Shown here piece after piece: positions 42,401 to 53,000 of a DNA stretch of 64,000 nt. The DNA lies in the NCBI GenBank assembly GCA_900708905.1, contig CAADRB010000005.1:3976383-4040382 (forward strand). Direction: 5' to 3'. The position numbers were made by a program, and so were the translations under genes. Each line of letters begins with the position of its first letter. Positions within the stretch are counted from its first letter, which is position 1. This DNA comes from Hymenolepis diminuta (lineage: Eukaryota > Platyhelminthes > Cestoda > Cyclophyllidea > Hymenolepididae). Below the pieces are notes generated by a model, which saw only the letters and a program-made list of their open reading frames with translations, made no database searches and was not told where the DNA came from.

Positions 42401-43230
42401 ACACGAAAGCTTCTTACCATTGATTGAAGCAAATAAGTGACGCCGATTAAACACATAAGTCAGCGCCTGTTTGAGCTCCAAAGAAGCATGCCTGCAGTCA
42501 GGATCAGAGCAAACTTTACGGACATCAATAGATAGAGCATTATAAGTAGCTTTGAACAACGATTGAGGTTTCAACAAACTAGCAAGTCCACTGAATTTCT
42601 TGCATGGAAGTAACTTCGAAAAAGGGGTAAGATTTTCCGTACAAAGTTCCTCATGAGGTAATTGAGCATAGCGAAAAACCTTTGAAACATTTCTAGAGTT
42701 CAAATTATTGGTCAGTCCTGAGGGTCGATAGGATAGCGATGGTGAGATGTGATTTTTCGGCAAACCAAGTTGACTCAATGAAGCACAGAATTGACCAGAA
42801 AGGGCTTCAAGGAAATAAGCCCATGATTGATCAATACTAAAATAATTTTATTAAAAGTTTTTAAAAAGACAGTTACTTTGGCGCTTGCGGTGAAAACCAA
42901 GCCCATATCTCCGAACCTCCAGAAGAAATTGACATAAATGGTGGTCCCCATTTTTGTCTATCCCAGAAACCCTGAACCATTGATAAATGAAACTCCTCAA
43001 CATTGTATTTCCTCAGTTTAGAATGTAGCGACTTGGGAAATATGTGGAAGTTAAAGTCTAAATTTACGCAAATGTGAAATATATCAAAAACTACCATCAT
43101 CAATAAACTTCTGGGTAATGAAATTAAAATGCAATGCGGAATAACCATTTCCAAAATCTTTTACCAATAATTCTTCTTCAAAACGATCACAGTTAACAGA
43201 AATTAACAAAAATAGTAAAAGAATAAGCAT
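36402..43230 (-). CDS. PIGT: GPI transamidase component PIG-T
   Basis: Subunit of the ER-lumenal GPI transamidase complex that attaches GPI anchors to proteins. Five exons on the minus strand: 43230-43095, 43057-42877, 42836-41923, 40450-40165 and 36711-36402; every phase matches, giving 608 residues (human 578). The start MLILLLFLLISVNC is a signal peptide. Family landmarks are EEFHLSMVQGFWDRQKWGPP, SGQFCASL, ELCTENLTPFSKLLPC, YAIKKILMHWNEYLPDANHG, and the C-terminal VPDFSMPFNALCLVC, which begins the single membrane helix near the C-terminus. After the helix a short acidic/basic cytosolic tail ends KPKTD. Introns are 37, 40, 1472 and 3453 bp; the last holds family B repeats. TTTATT at 36308-36313 is AATAAA on the minus strand. 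The start codon lies 221 bp head-to-head from ATG12. Confidence 0.96.
37016..37262 (+). repeat. Possible diverged LTR-like repeat
   Basis: Has a TATA-like CTATATAAAGCCCC, a pyrimidine-rich middle and a GATGGTGACCC end. The order of parts resembles family B copies (which have CATATAAAGCTGCC and ATTGGTGACTG), but direct similarity is weak. Located in the last PIGT intron. Confidence 0.3.
38401..38831 (+). mobile_element. LTR-like family B, copy 2
   Basis: Starts TGGAGGATGACGCTC and ends TTATCTTAACTCCA, so the termini form a short inverted repeat TGGAG/CTCCA. A possible AAGAC duplication flanks it (38396-38400, and a few bases past the end at 38834-38838). Contains the 243 bp block identical to copy 1. 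Lies in the last intron of PIGT, opposite to the gene. Confidence 0.65.
38832..39110 (-). mobile_element. LTR-like family B, inverted partner
   Basis: Directly abuts copy 2 but is inverted. Read on the plus strand, GAGGGCATGAGTGCAG, GTAAATGAAACGGGACAATTA and TCTAGACATGACAGA parallel GGGCATGAGCGCAGACG, GTGAAACGAGGCGG and TTTAGACATCTCAGA of the copy at 62104-62614. It is diverged and lacks one end. The pair makes a tail-to-tail arrangement inside a PIGT intron. Confidence 0.5.
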
Positions 43231-43451
43231 TCGCTCAGTCTATCCTCACGCACGCTTAAAACCTTGACCTCAATGGATGTTTTCCAGTTATACTATAATA
43301 TTTTGTTTGTAGTCAATAAAAATTATATATAATTATAATTTTAAATAAAAAATAAATTTATTTAAATCTAAACAACTGTTTAATGAAATTATATCATTTA
43401 TGTTGACCTAAGCACTTTTGCGCCAAATTTAGCCTAAGCGAATTTGTGACA
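43231..43451. promoter_or_regulatory. Bidirectional promoter, PIGT / ATG12
   Basis: Only 221 bp separate the two start codons, and the middle (43310-43370) is almost pure A/T. Both genes must take their promoters from this stretch. No individual element can be named. Confidence 0.6.
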
Positions 43452-43784
43452 ATGGACACTGCCACAGCTGATAATCCTCAAAACAATGATACTCACCAAA
43501 GCCCAACAAATGACCAAAACAAAATAACAGTGTTATTCAAAGCTGTCGGAAGTACTCCCGTTCTGGCCAAGAAGAAGCTTACTATTGACAGGTCAGAAAC
43601 TGTGGCATCACTCGTAAATTATCTTCGAAAGAAACTCCGCATGCGTGCCGATGAAAATATCTTTATCTTTGTTTCCTCAAGTTTCACTCCTTCTCTTGAT
43701 ACTGATATCGGAACAATTTTTGATTGCTTTTCCGCTGAGGGAATTCTTTTCCTTCAATATTGTACCACTATGGCCTGGGGTTAG
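43452..43784 (+). CDS. ATG12: Ubiquitin-like autophagy protein ATG12
   Basis: Ubiquitin-like modifier that is activated by ATG7, transferred by ATG10 and conjugated to ATG5; the conjugate drives LC3/Atg8 lipidation on the growing autophagosome. A single uninterrupted frame of 110 residues. A polar N-terminal tail of about 25 residues precedes KITVLFKAVGSTPVLAKKKL, then VNYLRKKLRMRADENIFIFV, SSFTPSLDTDIGTIFDCF and the terminal LQYCTTMAWG. The C-terminal Gly needed for conjugation is the last residue, so no processing protease is needed, as in other ATG12s. AATAAA at 43827-43832. Head-to-head with PIGT. The next gene begins on the same strand less than 150 bp later. Confidence 0.95.
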   Translation: MDTATADNPQNNDTHQSPTNDQNKITVLFKAVGSTPVLAKKKLTIDRSETVASLVNYLRKKLRMRADENIFIFVSSSFTPSLDTDIGTIFDCFSAEGILFLQYCTTMAWG

Positions 43785-43914
43785 ACAACATCCTGATTTT
43801 TTTACTTATTGTATATTGATTATCAGAATAAATTATTTTATTCATTCTTTTACGCCTTTTACGTCATTAGTAATAATCATTTTGATATCTGTATATTATG
43901 TTTTTCATTTTAAG

Positions 43915-45879
43915 AATGCAGTCACATTGTTGTTCTCCAGGGTTAGGTAAGGTGATTTTCGTTAGATGAATTCGTAGGTAAAAACATCTTGAGAGACTTT
44001 CTCTATCCTGCTCTAAGTATCTGTCTTTTGCAGCTGAAAGCTTATCCTAACGAAGCTTTTAAATCAGCTTGTGTATATGGGACCACTGTTAAGGTATGAT
44101 ATGGATTCTAAGGAGTAAAACATTCTATTTGATTTAGATTCTGAGAGTCCACAGTGTACGCTCATACATTATGAAAATTCTAGACTCTTTGCAATTATCG
44201 ATTGAAGGCCAGCAAGAAATTGTTCTCCGTTATCGTTGTTCCGATAGCGAAGATTACTCCGATATTGTTTTTCGTTTTCTGTCAACTGTTTTAACCTCAG
44301 GGTGTGTCTTTCAACTACTTATTTTACATCAGCTACTAGGTTCTATTCATTGAAATCTATTTAACCTTTCCAGTGAAGATAATGATGCAGACAAATGGAA
44401 AGAGGAGCTTGGTTTGATACTGGGTAAGCTTTGGATCCGGCCTCCAACTATTTCTGCAAACACTAGTGTATCGTGGGCTTTACTTGTCCGAAATTGGTTT
44501 CAAGTACGTTAATTTTTTGTTATTTTATTTCGGCTAGTTGATGTCATATTATTTATTGGCACTGTAAGAAAATTCGCAGTTTACACGATTTTGTCATAGT
44601 AGGGTAGGAATATTTACAACCCCCTAATCATGAAGGAACTCACAGAAACGATACGATTGTTAGAGATAAGGGAAACTGGAGTTCCGAATTGTTCTGTTTA
44701 ACTGTTTTAAGTAACGTTTTCTGCCAGTTTTTTTCAGTCATCGCTACTTTTGACTGAATTTCGCCTCCTAAAACGAAAATTAGCATTACTTCCGAAAGTA
44801 AAGCTACTTTAAATGTCCGACCGATATAGTCTTTGAGCTATCCGCTTACCAAACTATTGACCTTCTTAGGAGCTAGCGGGATACAACAGCCTTCCCCTAA
44901 GTCAGAGGAATAAAAGTTGAGTGGGATCTCTGGCGCATTGATCGGTCCAACAGGGGAGAGAGGGGATGTAGAAAGGAAAGTTGGAAATAGGAGAGCTGGA
45001 TTACGCGTCTAAACAGCTAGCATGATATCGAATATATGAAGGTGGGCACATTAGGGATTGACTGTTTTGACTCAGTTTATATGTCACAATTTGGACAGGC
45101 AGACCTAGCGGTTATCGTATGCATAGTACATTTTGACTGATGTGGTCTAATTTATATGTCCCTACGCGACAGTTAGGTCAAGGAGAACTCTGGATCAACC
45201 CGTATGTACTACAACCTATTTTATTGCGTATTCACGCACTTTTAAGGAATCAGAGCCTAATTTTACCATCCTCGACTTATGATGGTCATATAATTCTGTG
45301 AATGAAAGATGAAATGACTTACTTAGTTGATCTTGCAATTATTGAATTGAGAAAAGGAAGTTATATTCAAATAACCAGTCATACTTATTAAACAGAACCT
45401 ATCCTTACAAGGTACTATTTTTCAATGCCAATTCACTATCTGAATCGTCTCCAAATGGTCTAGAAGGTTATATAAATCATTCAATCTCGTTTAAAATACT
45501 GTACGGAAGTCTAGAGACTCCTTCTTATATTCTTGTTTAGTACTACTCTTCCCATAAGAAAAGGCTTCACTTTAAAGGCGGCCCTTTGGAGTATTTATTT
45601 AATTGCTTGGATCTTTATTGCCCGTAACCCTACTTACAATATTTCAGTAGATGAATTTTCTTTTCAGTCCGATCCACAACTCTCCTTCAGAGACCTTTTA
45701 GACACGGAAATGCCAACTCATCCCTCGCGAACATGTCTCCCCGTCTGTTCAACAAACCGATATGGCCTAAATGTACGTCTCAATATACGTACATGTTAAC
45801 GTTAAATATTAGACTTAACCCCTTTCATTTTTTTCAGCTTCAGGTCCTTCATATCTTCCCCAAGTCACCAGATAACTGA
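43915..45879 (+). CDS. HORMA-domain protein, MAD2L2/REV7-like (5' end missing)
   Basis: Resembles MAD2L2/REV7, the HORMA adaptor of DNA polymerase zeta and shieldin. Exons: 43915-43941 (tentative), 44034-44093, 44138-44301, 44374-44503, 45668-45772 and 45838-45879, all phase-consistent. The N-terminal run NAVTLLFSR|LKAYPNEAF matches the REV7 pattern (hydrophobic helix, R, then YP...F). SYIMKILDSL fits the next helix. PPTISANTSVSWALLVRN fits the central beta strands, and NLQVLHIFPKSPDN the C-terminal safety-belt strand. About 175 residues are seen against 211 in human; the first helix and start codon are not found. The first donor (GTTAGG) is weak. The 1164 bp intron 44504-45667 shows no other exon. 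AATAAA at 45896-45901. MAD2 or another HORMA protein is the alternative. Confidence 0.6.
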
Positions 45880-46094
45880 TTTCAGACAGAATTCTAATAA
45901 AGGGAAACTTTTTTTAAAGAATTAATTCTCTTTTATTAAAATAGCAGAGCTTTGACAAAGGGTGTGGGGTTAGGAGGACAATATTCGGCCGAACTAAAAC
46001 AAGAACGAGAATGATTAAATAAATGGAAATTAATTTGTGATTAAATGAAAATATTTATCAAGTAAATTAAGATACCGTAGAGTTAGGGAGAATC

Positions 46095-48273
46095 TTAGCG
46101 ACTCGGGGACCGTACGATCTAGTTAAAACAAGGAATAATCATGATAAAGTTGGTTTCTCGCTATAATTCATAACGAGAATTTGGAACTCACTTGACCCAA
46201 TCGCTTTCCGTGCTTGTTTATCATCTTCGACTTTTCTTCATTGTGCAGACATTTTATAACACTGTTGAAGATACCTGTGACTGCTTCCATTTTGATAGGT
46301 GTAGCCAGAGATTTTGGTAGTGAGATGTTTTGAAAGGGTTCTCTATTTTTCTTCGGATTGACGAGAGTATCTTGCTCAAGAACATGCATCTCTCCAGTAG
46401 GTAACAAAATACCCAGCTCATCCTTCGTGGGAAAGTTGAGACATAATTTATTTTCGTAACTGTTGGCTATTTTATTAATGAAAAAGTGATTGAAACTTGG
46501 GAGAAAGAAGACGCCAAGGTCAACACCGTCCCACGAACAAAGGAAGGAGGGATGGTTGACCAAGGATATAATGTCACCCCCACAAGACTTATTCGATGGT
46601 ACAACTATCACAGGCTGGTCTGCACCATGCTCACACCAATATTTTGCTAAATCAAGGACCATTTGAGCATGGCGTCTAGGGATTCTCAAACAGGCAAACT
46701 TATATCCGTCAGAATTGGAGCCTACTAAACGAATAAAAAAAATAAAAGTTGTAATAATTCATGATAAAAAAGGTTAAATAATAATTAAAATAGAGAAATA
46801 AATTACCCAATTTATTGTCCCCATTAGTCGTATGAAAGGGAAATCTGTCGCCTTTTCTGAGGGAATTTTCGTTAGAATAATATTTTTGCATCAAGATACC
46901 AGTCGTGTGTTTGAGATCCGCTCTCGTCGTGGCACTCATTTTTGGCAAATATTTTTCAATCTATAAAATTTTACCAAAAGAATGAAAAATTGCCTCAAGT
47001 ACTTTAATAATCACGAACACTTTAAACGTTATAAATGTAAAATAATATTACGAAAATTAGTAATTACCAATTGCCAGTCATTTTCAAAGCTTTGAAGATG
47101 ACAAGTGTACGTAACTCTCCAAAATGCCCTTCCATAAGATCCTTCGTCCGGCATTTCGGCACAAAAGGTTAAATTATCTGACATCTCAGCTGTTCTAATC
47201 GATTCATCTAAGTAGATTTCGTAGATCTCCTTGTGATTTTGTTCCTCGTCAGCTAGATGCACAATGGAGGTTATTCGTTTATTGTTAAACGGGGATCGGA
47301 GAAACTTGAATAGAAATTAAAAAAAGGCAACAAAAATAAGGAGGCTAGTCTAAAAGAAACTGTAGAATTGAATGATATGGTACAAACTTTCCGGTCTTTG
47401 TTATTTAGAACATGAAAGACAGATCTTGAACCGCCGTTCTAAAATGAAAGAAATATGCTAAACTGTGTTTAAAATATCTTATAGATTATAAAGAAACAGA
47501 GGAGGCATATTCCATTAAAGTCAAATAATGGTAAAATTTGACTTACACTTAAGACCATTTTGTGGGAAATTAATCTTCGTAAACGAAAAAATTTCAAAAT
47601 TGAAAGAATTAAACTCAAGTGAACGTATTTAACTCAAAGCCAAGGCCGAGCATGACCTTATCACACCTATTTGATAGGTTAAAACGGGGTGGTAAGTACA
47701 TCTCAGTACGCTACTAAGTATGGAGTTCATGTTATGCAAATCGCATTTTGAAATTGGACGGAAGGTGAAAATAATAGCAGACTTCCCATCTTTTACCAAG
47801 TCCCTTCCTAGTTAACCTTGTTGTAATAATTTGTCGATACCTGCTGTTCCACGATTGATAAATTAATTACTTTTTGCCTTATCATGAGTAATTAAAAAAA
47901 TCATACTTCATAATATTTGGATGCAGTAGAAATTTCCTGAAACTTTATCCTTTTAAGTGCACTTTGGTGTCCAAAACAAACTTTCCGAGTTGATAAACAT
48001 CTTCTGGTCGGATTTCATCCGATTCATATTGTCTTCATCATAAATGTTCTGGAGATTGTCAGAGCTCTGGATAATCACTTTACTTATTCCTCTTTGGTCA
48101 TCATATGTCATTTCACGATGTTGTATAAAATGGAGCTCCATTTTAAAAGTATGTTTCCAAAAATCATCAATTAAGCTATTAAAATGTTGAAATTGAACTA
48201 TGATATTTAGAGTACAACTAAATGAAATATCCTGATCGAGTACTCTTCGAACAAATGTACCTGTCTTTATCAT
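46095..48273 (-). CDS. Unknown protein sharing a domain with the next gene
   Basis: I do not recognise this protein. Exons on the minus strand: 48273-47982 (end uncertain), 47438-47388, 47304-47068, 46960-46807, 46724-46192 and 46118-46095. From the second listed exon on, all joins keep frame. The join from the first exon is one base out of phase, so a further exon or another donor is missed. The start is uncertain: the open frame extends upstream of the ATG at 48273 to about 48303 without another ATG. Segments include VLDQDISFSC, IVHLADEEQNHKEIYEIYL and AFWRVTYTCHLQSFENDW. The 46724-46192 exon (FACLRIPRRHAQMVLDLAKY, QPVIVVPSNKS, LLPTGEMHVLEQD, ISLPKSLATPIKM) aligns along its length with the N-terminal domain of the 50076-60965 gene. 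No signal peptide or membrane helix is seen. TTTATT at 45932-45937 is AATAAA on the minus strand. Confidence 0.6.
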
Positions 48274-50075
48274 ACGCGATTCACTCACTTCAATCAGTGC
48301 CACCGTGTTTACTCAACGTCCCATTTCATGTTAAAGGGAACTGTTAAATCCGACGAGAGGGACACAAATCTGCATATATTCAACTCTGTCTTTCAGGGCG
48401 CTTTTAAAAATAACTCCATCCTTGAGTTCTATTTAATCCATTGAGACCGTACCATATTCTGAATAAGCACTTACCTTGGATAATTTAAGATACCTCTCTT
48501 ATTGTAACAGTTCTACTATTCCGGTGCTATAAGTAGCATTATGAAAAAAGCAAAAATTGAAGAAAAATATATTCATTAGGAAACAGTAATAGACCACTGA
48601 ACCTGTGGGGTTCACAACGCTAAAAAGGCTGATTGAATCATATGCTCTAGAACTTTCTGGGAAGTGCGGGATGTAATCGGTCGCGTAGAGAACAAGCGCG
48701 AACGTATGTGCAGAGACCTCCCCAACCAACCAGCAATCAAGATCCCTGCAATCTGGCGTGGTTTTGAACTTAGTGACAAAGCCTTTGATTCACAGTAACA
48801 GGGAAGTGAGCAGTAAACCCTCTCCACTCAACGCATTACCTGTTCTTGCCACTTTGGGCATAGCCTGGCTAATTTGGGAGTAAACTGAGAATAGAGGACT
48901 TTGCTAGAGGCTATTCGAACTGCTTAGGAGGATTACTTAGGTGTAGCATCCGCTACAGAACTACTGAAGCAGTATGGATGAAAAATGCATAGATTCATTT
49001 GATAGAAGATTGAAGTAATAAATGGAATATTAATCATTATTTCTCAGTATATTAATCAATAACAATATATGGTTAAAACCGTACAGACTATTCAAAAATG
49101 ACGCAGTGATCGATGCACATGTCTAACAAGTCAGAGGTCACAAGATTGATGCTTATTGGTGCGCTTACATTAATGCGGATTGTTAACCACACTAATTAAT
49201 TTAAGAGGAGGTTAAAAGTGAAATTAAAAGATTTTTTATGAAAATTTTTCTGTTTATGTGTCACAGATTCAGCAAATTTAAAGAAAAAATGGAAAGAAAT
49301 CCTTTTCAATCTTGTCCTTTTGAGCCACTAACCATTACGGTTGTGTCTAATATATCATACGCTAATTAAATCAAGTACGTAATATATATTCCTAGAATCG
49401 GATGCTTTTTGAGAACCTAGGACGAAACATAATCTTCAACCCTCATGCACGGGATTTTCCTATTGGACTTCTACGTCCATGACTGGATATGCATTCACGC
49501 TGATGATGCAATCATTGGTGAACGAATCAGCCAATCATTTCCTACGTGCCCGGACGTATATAAACAAATTTATTTTCTCAATAAAGTGGAGTAAGCTATC
49601 ATTTGTTTTTAGGGTATTTTTCCTTACTCATGGGGCGAAATCACGATGCGCACCTAGATAAGGAACAGAGCCAGTCTAAATTATATCGGTGGCGAACAAA
49701 AGGGGTGGATGTTTGAACAATATAAAGAGTGACAACATACTACCAAATCGAACATTCTCTATTCTCTTCTTTACACCATCTTAAAGTGCAAGACAGACTA
49801 GTACCATTTAAATTTTGTTCAAACGAAAACAAAATTTCAATCAGGATCAAAAATATTTCCTCTAGGATTCTTAAGTCATCACCACAACCCCAACTGAGGT
49901 ATTAAAAACAGAACACATTTAATATTGAAGCAAAATTTTATATTAGGCCTCAAAACGATCAACACAACTCAGTCAAGAGCTCAAAACAGTACATCTTTAT
50001 AACATAGCTGGATAAAAGTTGATTTTTGTTTCAAAGCAGGCACTTTCAATTCACAGATTGCTAGTCAAAGAACTT
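48274..50075. other. Spacer between the two paralogous genes
   Basis: Holds the solo LTR at 48604-48957. No other exon was recognised, but the missing 5' part of the downstream gene may lie just above 48273. Confidence 0.4.
48604..48957 (+). mobile_element. Solo LTR, family A reference copy
   Basis: 354 bp, beginning TGTGGGGTTCACAACGC and ending TAGCATCCGCTACA, so it has TG...CA ends. It is flanked by GAACC (48599-48603) and GAACT (48958-48962), a 4-of-5 match expected for an old 5 bp target duplication. Related copies lie at 8103-8503, 11195-11404 and 25945-26180. No internal retrotransposon coding sequence is present, so it fits a solo LTR left by recombination. Confidence 0.7.
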
Positions 50076-53000
50076 TCAGCCAAAGTATCTGCAAAATAAG
50101 TAAAGTTAGATGAATACACGTTTCAGGTTAGTCGGAATGTATCATGAAATAAACCATCCCAACATGGCTGGAGTATTGTATATAAATGGAACTTACCGTC
50201 TTCCTACAGTAATCCCTAATAAAATGATAACAATCAGAAAAATCCATTTAGCTATCACAAATGAGTTAAACAATAAATTAATAAACAAGTAATTTCAATA
50301 GAATTCATTTAAAGAATGAAATGATCACCTGGTGAAAGTGGCATAGTACTTGCAATATAATTATCTGAAATTAATAAAAAAAATATGAAAAATCATAAAA
50401 TTTTATTCATAAAATAAAACTGGGTAATTACCAGGGAAAATCTTTGGTTTCAAAGTTTTGTAGAAGTCGTATTTACGTCCTGAAAGAGCGAATGGAAACG
50501 AAATCATGACATCATTTTACTACAAATACTGAGAATGCAAAAATGAGATAATAATCACCGATAGGATATTCGTCTTCCTGATCAGAACTGGCAAAATCTA
50601 TTAAAATTAAAATAAAAAATATCAGAATAAATAAAAAATTCATAAAATTATTCCACTATTTAATGGTCAAACATACAACGCGTATGGAAGAGTTTCATGT
50701 CCTCATAACTGGATGCATCTTTACTGTCTGCTAAATCATAAAATGAATATAATGAATAAAAATTAAATAAAGAGAAATAAGAAAAGAACATTATTAATAA
50801 AATTTCTGCTGAAATTGGGTTTATTTGCTGAAATGGATAAATTTAAGATGTGTATTCAAGATCAGATAAAAGAAATTATTTTTCTCAGGACTGCAAAAAT
50901 TTCATTTTTTTCCAATCCCAGCTTTAGTTGGATCCGTTATTTCCAAAAGTGGAATAATTGTTAATTTAATGATATTACAATCAAATAATTCTACTTTAAT
51001 CAGTTTATTATTAATTTACGAATTTTGGTTTAAAGAAATTCGAAAATTGAAATTTACGTTCCGGTACTGAATAAATAATAAAATATAAATTAAAATTTTT
51101 ACAGGATTTCAAAATGCGAGTTGTCTGAAAGTAAAAGAAACATTTTCTTACTGTCACTGGTTTCATTTTGCCTCTGCTGGTCCCCAACCTTTTGAACTAT
51201 GAATATAAAAATAATTCTCTTATAATCATTGACTCATTAAACGGATACTAACGGATAGTTCAAAAACTTTTAAATTACCGTCACGGAGTTTGCAAACCTT
51301 CAAAGCATGACTTGTCGATTTAAAGTGTTATTTTCCAAAAAATCTAACAATACTTACCAATTACATCGCTCGAGTCTTCAAGATCTTCCATTCTTGAATC
51401 CTGTAAATTAGAGAGCGACACTAAATACGGAAATGAGTTCGACCTGGACAAACTCAATTAGAGAAAATTAGGAGATTTCAGAGAGTTAAACATAATCAAC
51501 TCTAATATATAACGTCTTTTAACACGTCAAACTCCGAGAATCTGCTAGTAAAGACCCTGATCTCGAAAATGTAAAACCGACTAATTCCAGGCTGTTTGAT
51601 TAAAGCTGCTAAAAGCATGATCCTTTGAGATATATTCTGGTGATTAATCTGGTGGTTACAAACAAACAAAGAACTGCTTCTCTTTATAGCTCTATCCAAA
51701 AATTTTAGAATAAGTGGAGCTACACATTCCCTACTCTCGACTGATTTCTAGGTTATTGGTTCATCTAAAGAATAACTTTTCCGAGACATTTTTCGCCTAT
51801 CAAACACACGATATCCCGATCCGATGAGTCCAATACCTATTGTTGTATCGCTTTCTGTCTTCTCAAATTTGAAGTGCCTACGGAGAAACATCCTTATCTA
51901 CATCACTCACAGAAAACATTTCCATTCTTGAGCAAAGGTGGAATATTAAAAAAGAATTGAGTATTTGAAAGAAATGGACGAGACGTACTTTTGATATCTC
52001 CGAAGAGAAGGGAGAAGTGGGTTTCTAAAAGAGGACAGAAGTTAACGAATTCAGACTCATTTAGTATGCACGTAAATTCTTAGGCATAAAAATGTCAAAT
52101 TACCTTAACTGGATTCCGATAATTGAATCTATGCAAACCTAACTTGCGAACAGTCTCCCTTGCAAGCTTCTGACTTTTTGCCGTTGGGGAAATTTTGGCA
52201 TCCCGTTGGATATTCGTAAATGGCGTTCTAACTCTACTTGATATCTTATAAGCTGTCTTCTTCATGTATTCACTAACTTCGTTTATAATTTCGTCTGGGG
52301 GTTCCTTAGCTGCTGGTGATGACTGGAGTTGGAAGACGTCCTATAAATATTGTTTTTTTCTCAGTTATTCGTAAAAGGTAAACAAATCGGAGAAAAGGAA
52401 ATTAAATGAAGCTATACTTTATCATCTTCTTCCAGGGAGAGTTTCGCCATTTCTCTAAGCATTTTTGAATGCTTCTGTTTGTTCGTACCAGATTTCGACC
52501 GACTCTGTCCCTAGATTTTGAATGAAAAGTCAGTAAGAGATCGACACCAAATTTGCTAAAAGAGTTCAAATTTGAAAACACACAGAAGAACCATTCGATT
52601 CTTTTGAAGGCTTCCTAGAAGATTCAGAATTTTTTGATTCCGACGAACCATCGTCATTTAATTCTTCTCCAGGTTGTGACTGACATAAAAAGAGGAAGAT
52701 GAAAATCAATACAGTTTAGAAGCATTTAAACACAGTGATATGTTTTTTTTACCTTGCTCTCGTCTGAATCAGTAGTGTTCCCTTTTGACTAAAAAATAAA
52801 ATTTAAAATCGAAAAAAAAATACTTTTAAAAAATTAAATAAGAAATTAATAACCCTTCGCTCCACATCTGAACAGTCATCCGGATCAGGTGTCTCCTTTA
52901 CTGTCTAAATTCAAGGAAAATAATTTCAATAAATATACTAATAAATATATAAGATTATCAAGATAGGGAAACAAATGAATCACCTCATCTGAGTCAGACT

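Noticed and set aside
45543..45667. Open frame upstream of the REV7-like fifth exon, with a hydrophobic stretch (WSIYLIAWIFIARN)
   Set aside because: It looked like a membrane helix, but the acceptor TTTTCTTTTCAG at 45667 joins the previous exon in phase and restores the HORMA alignment, so this is intron.
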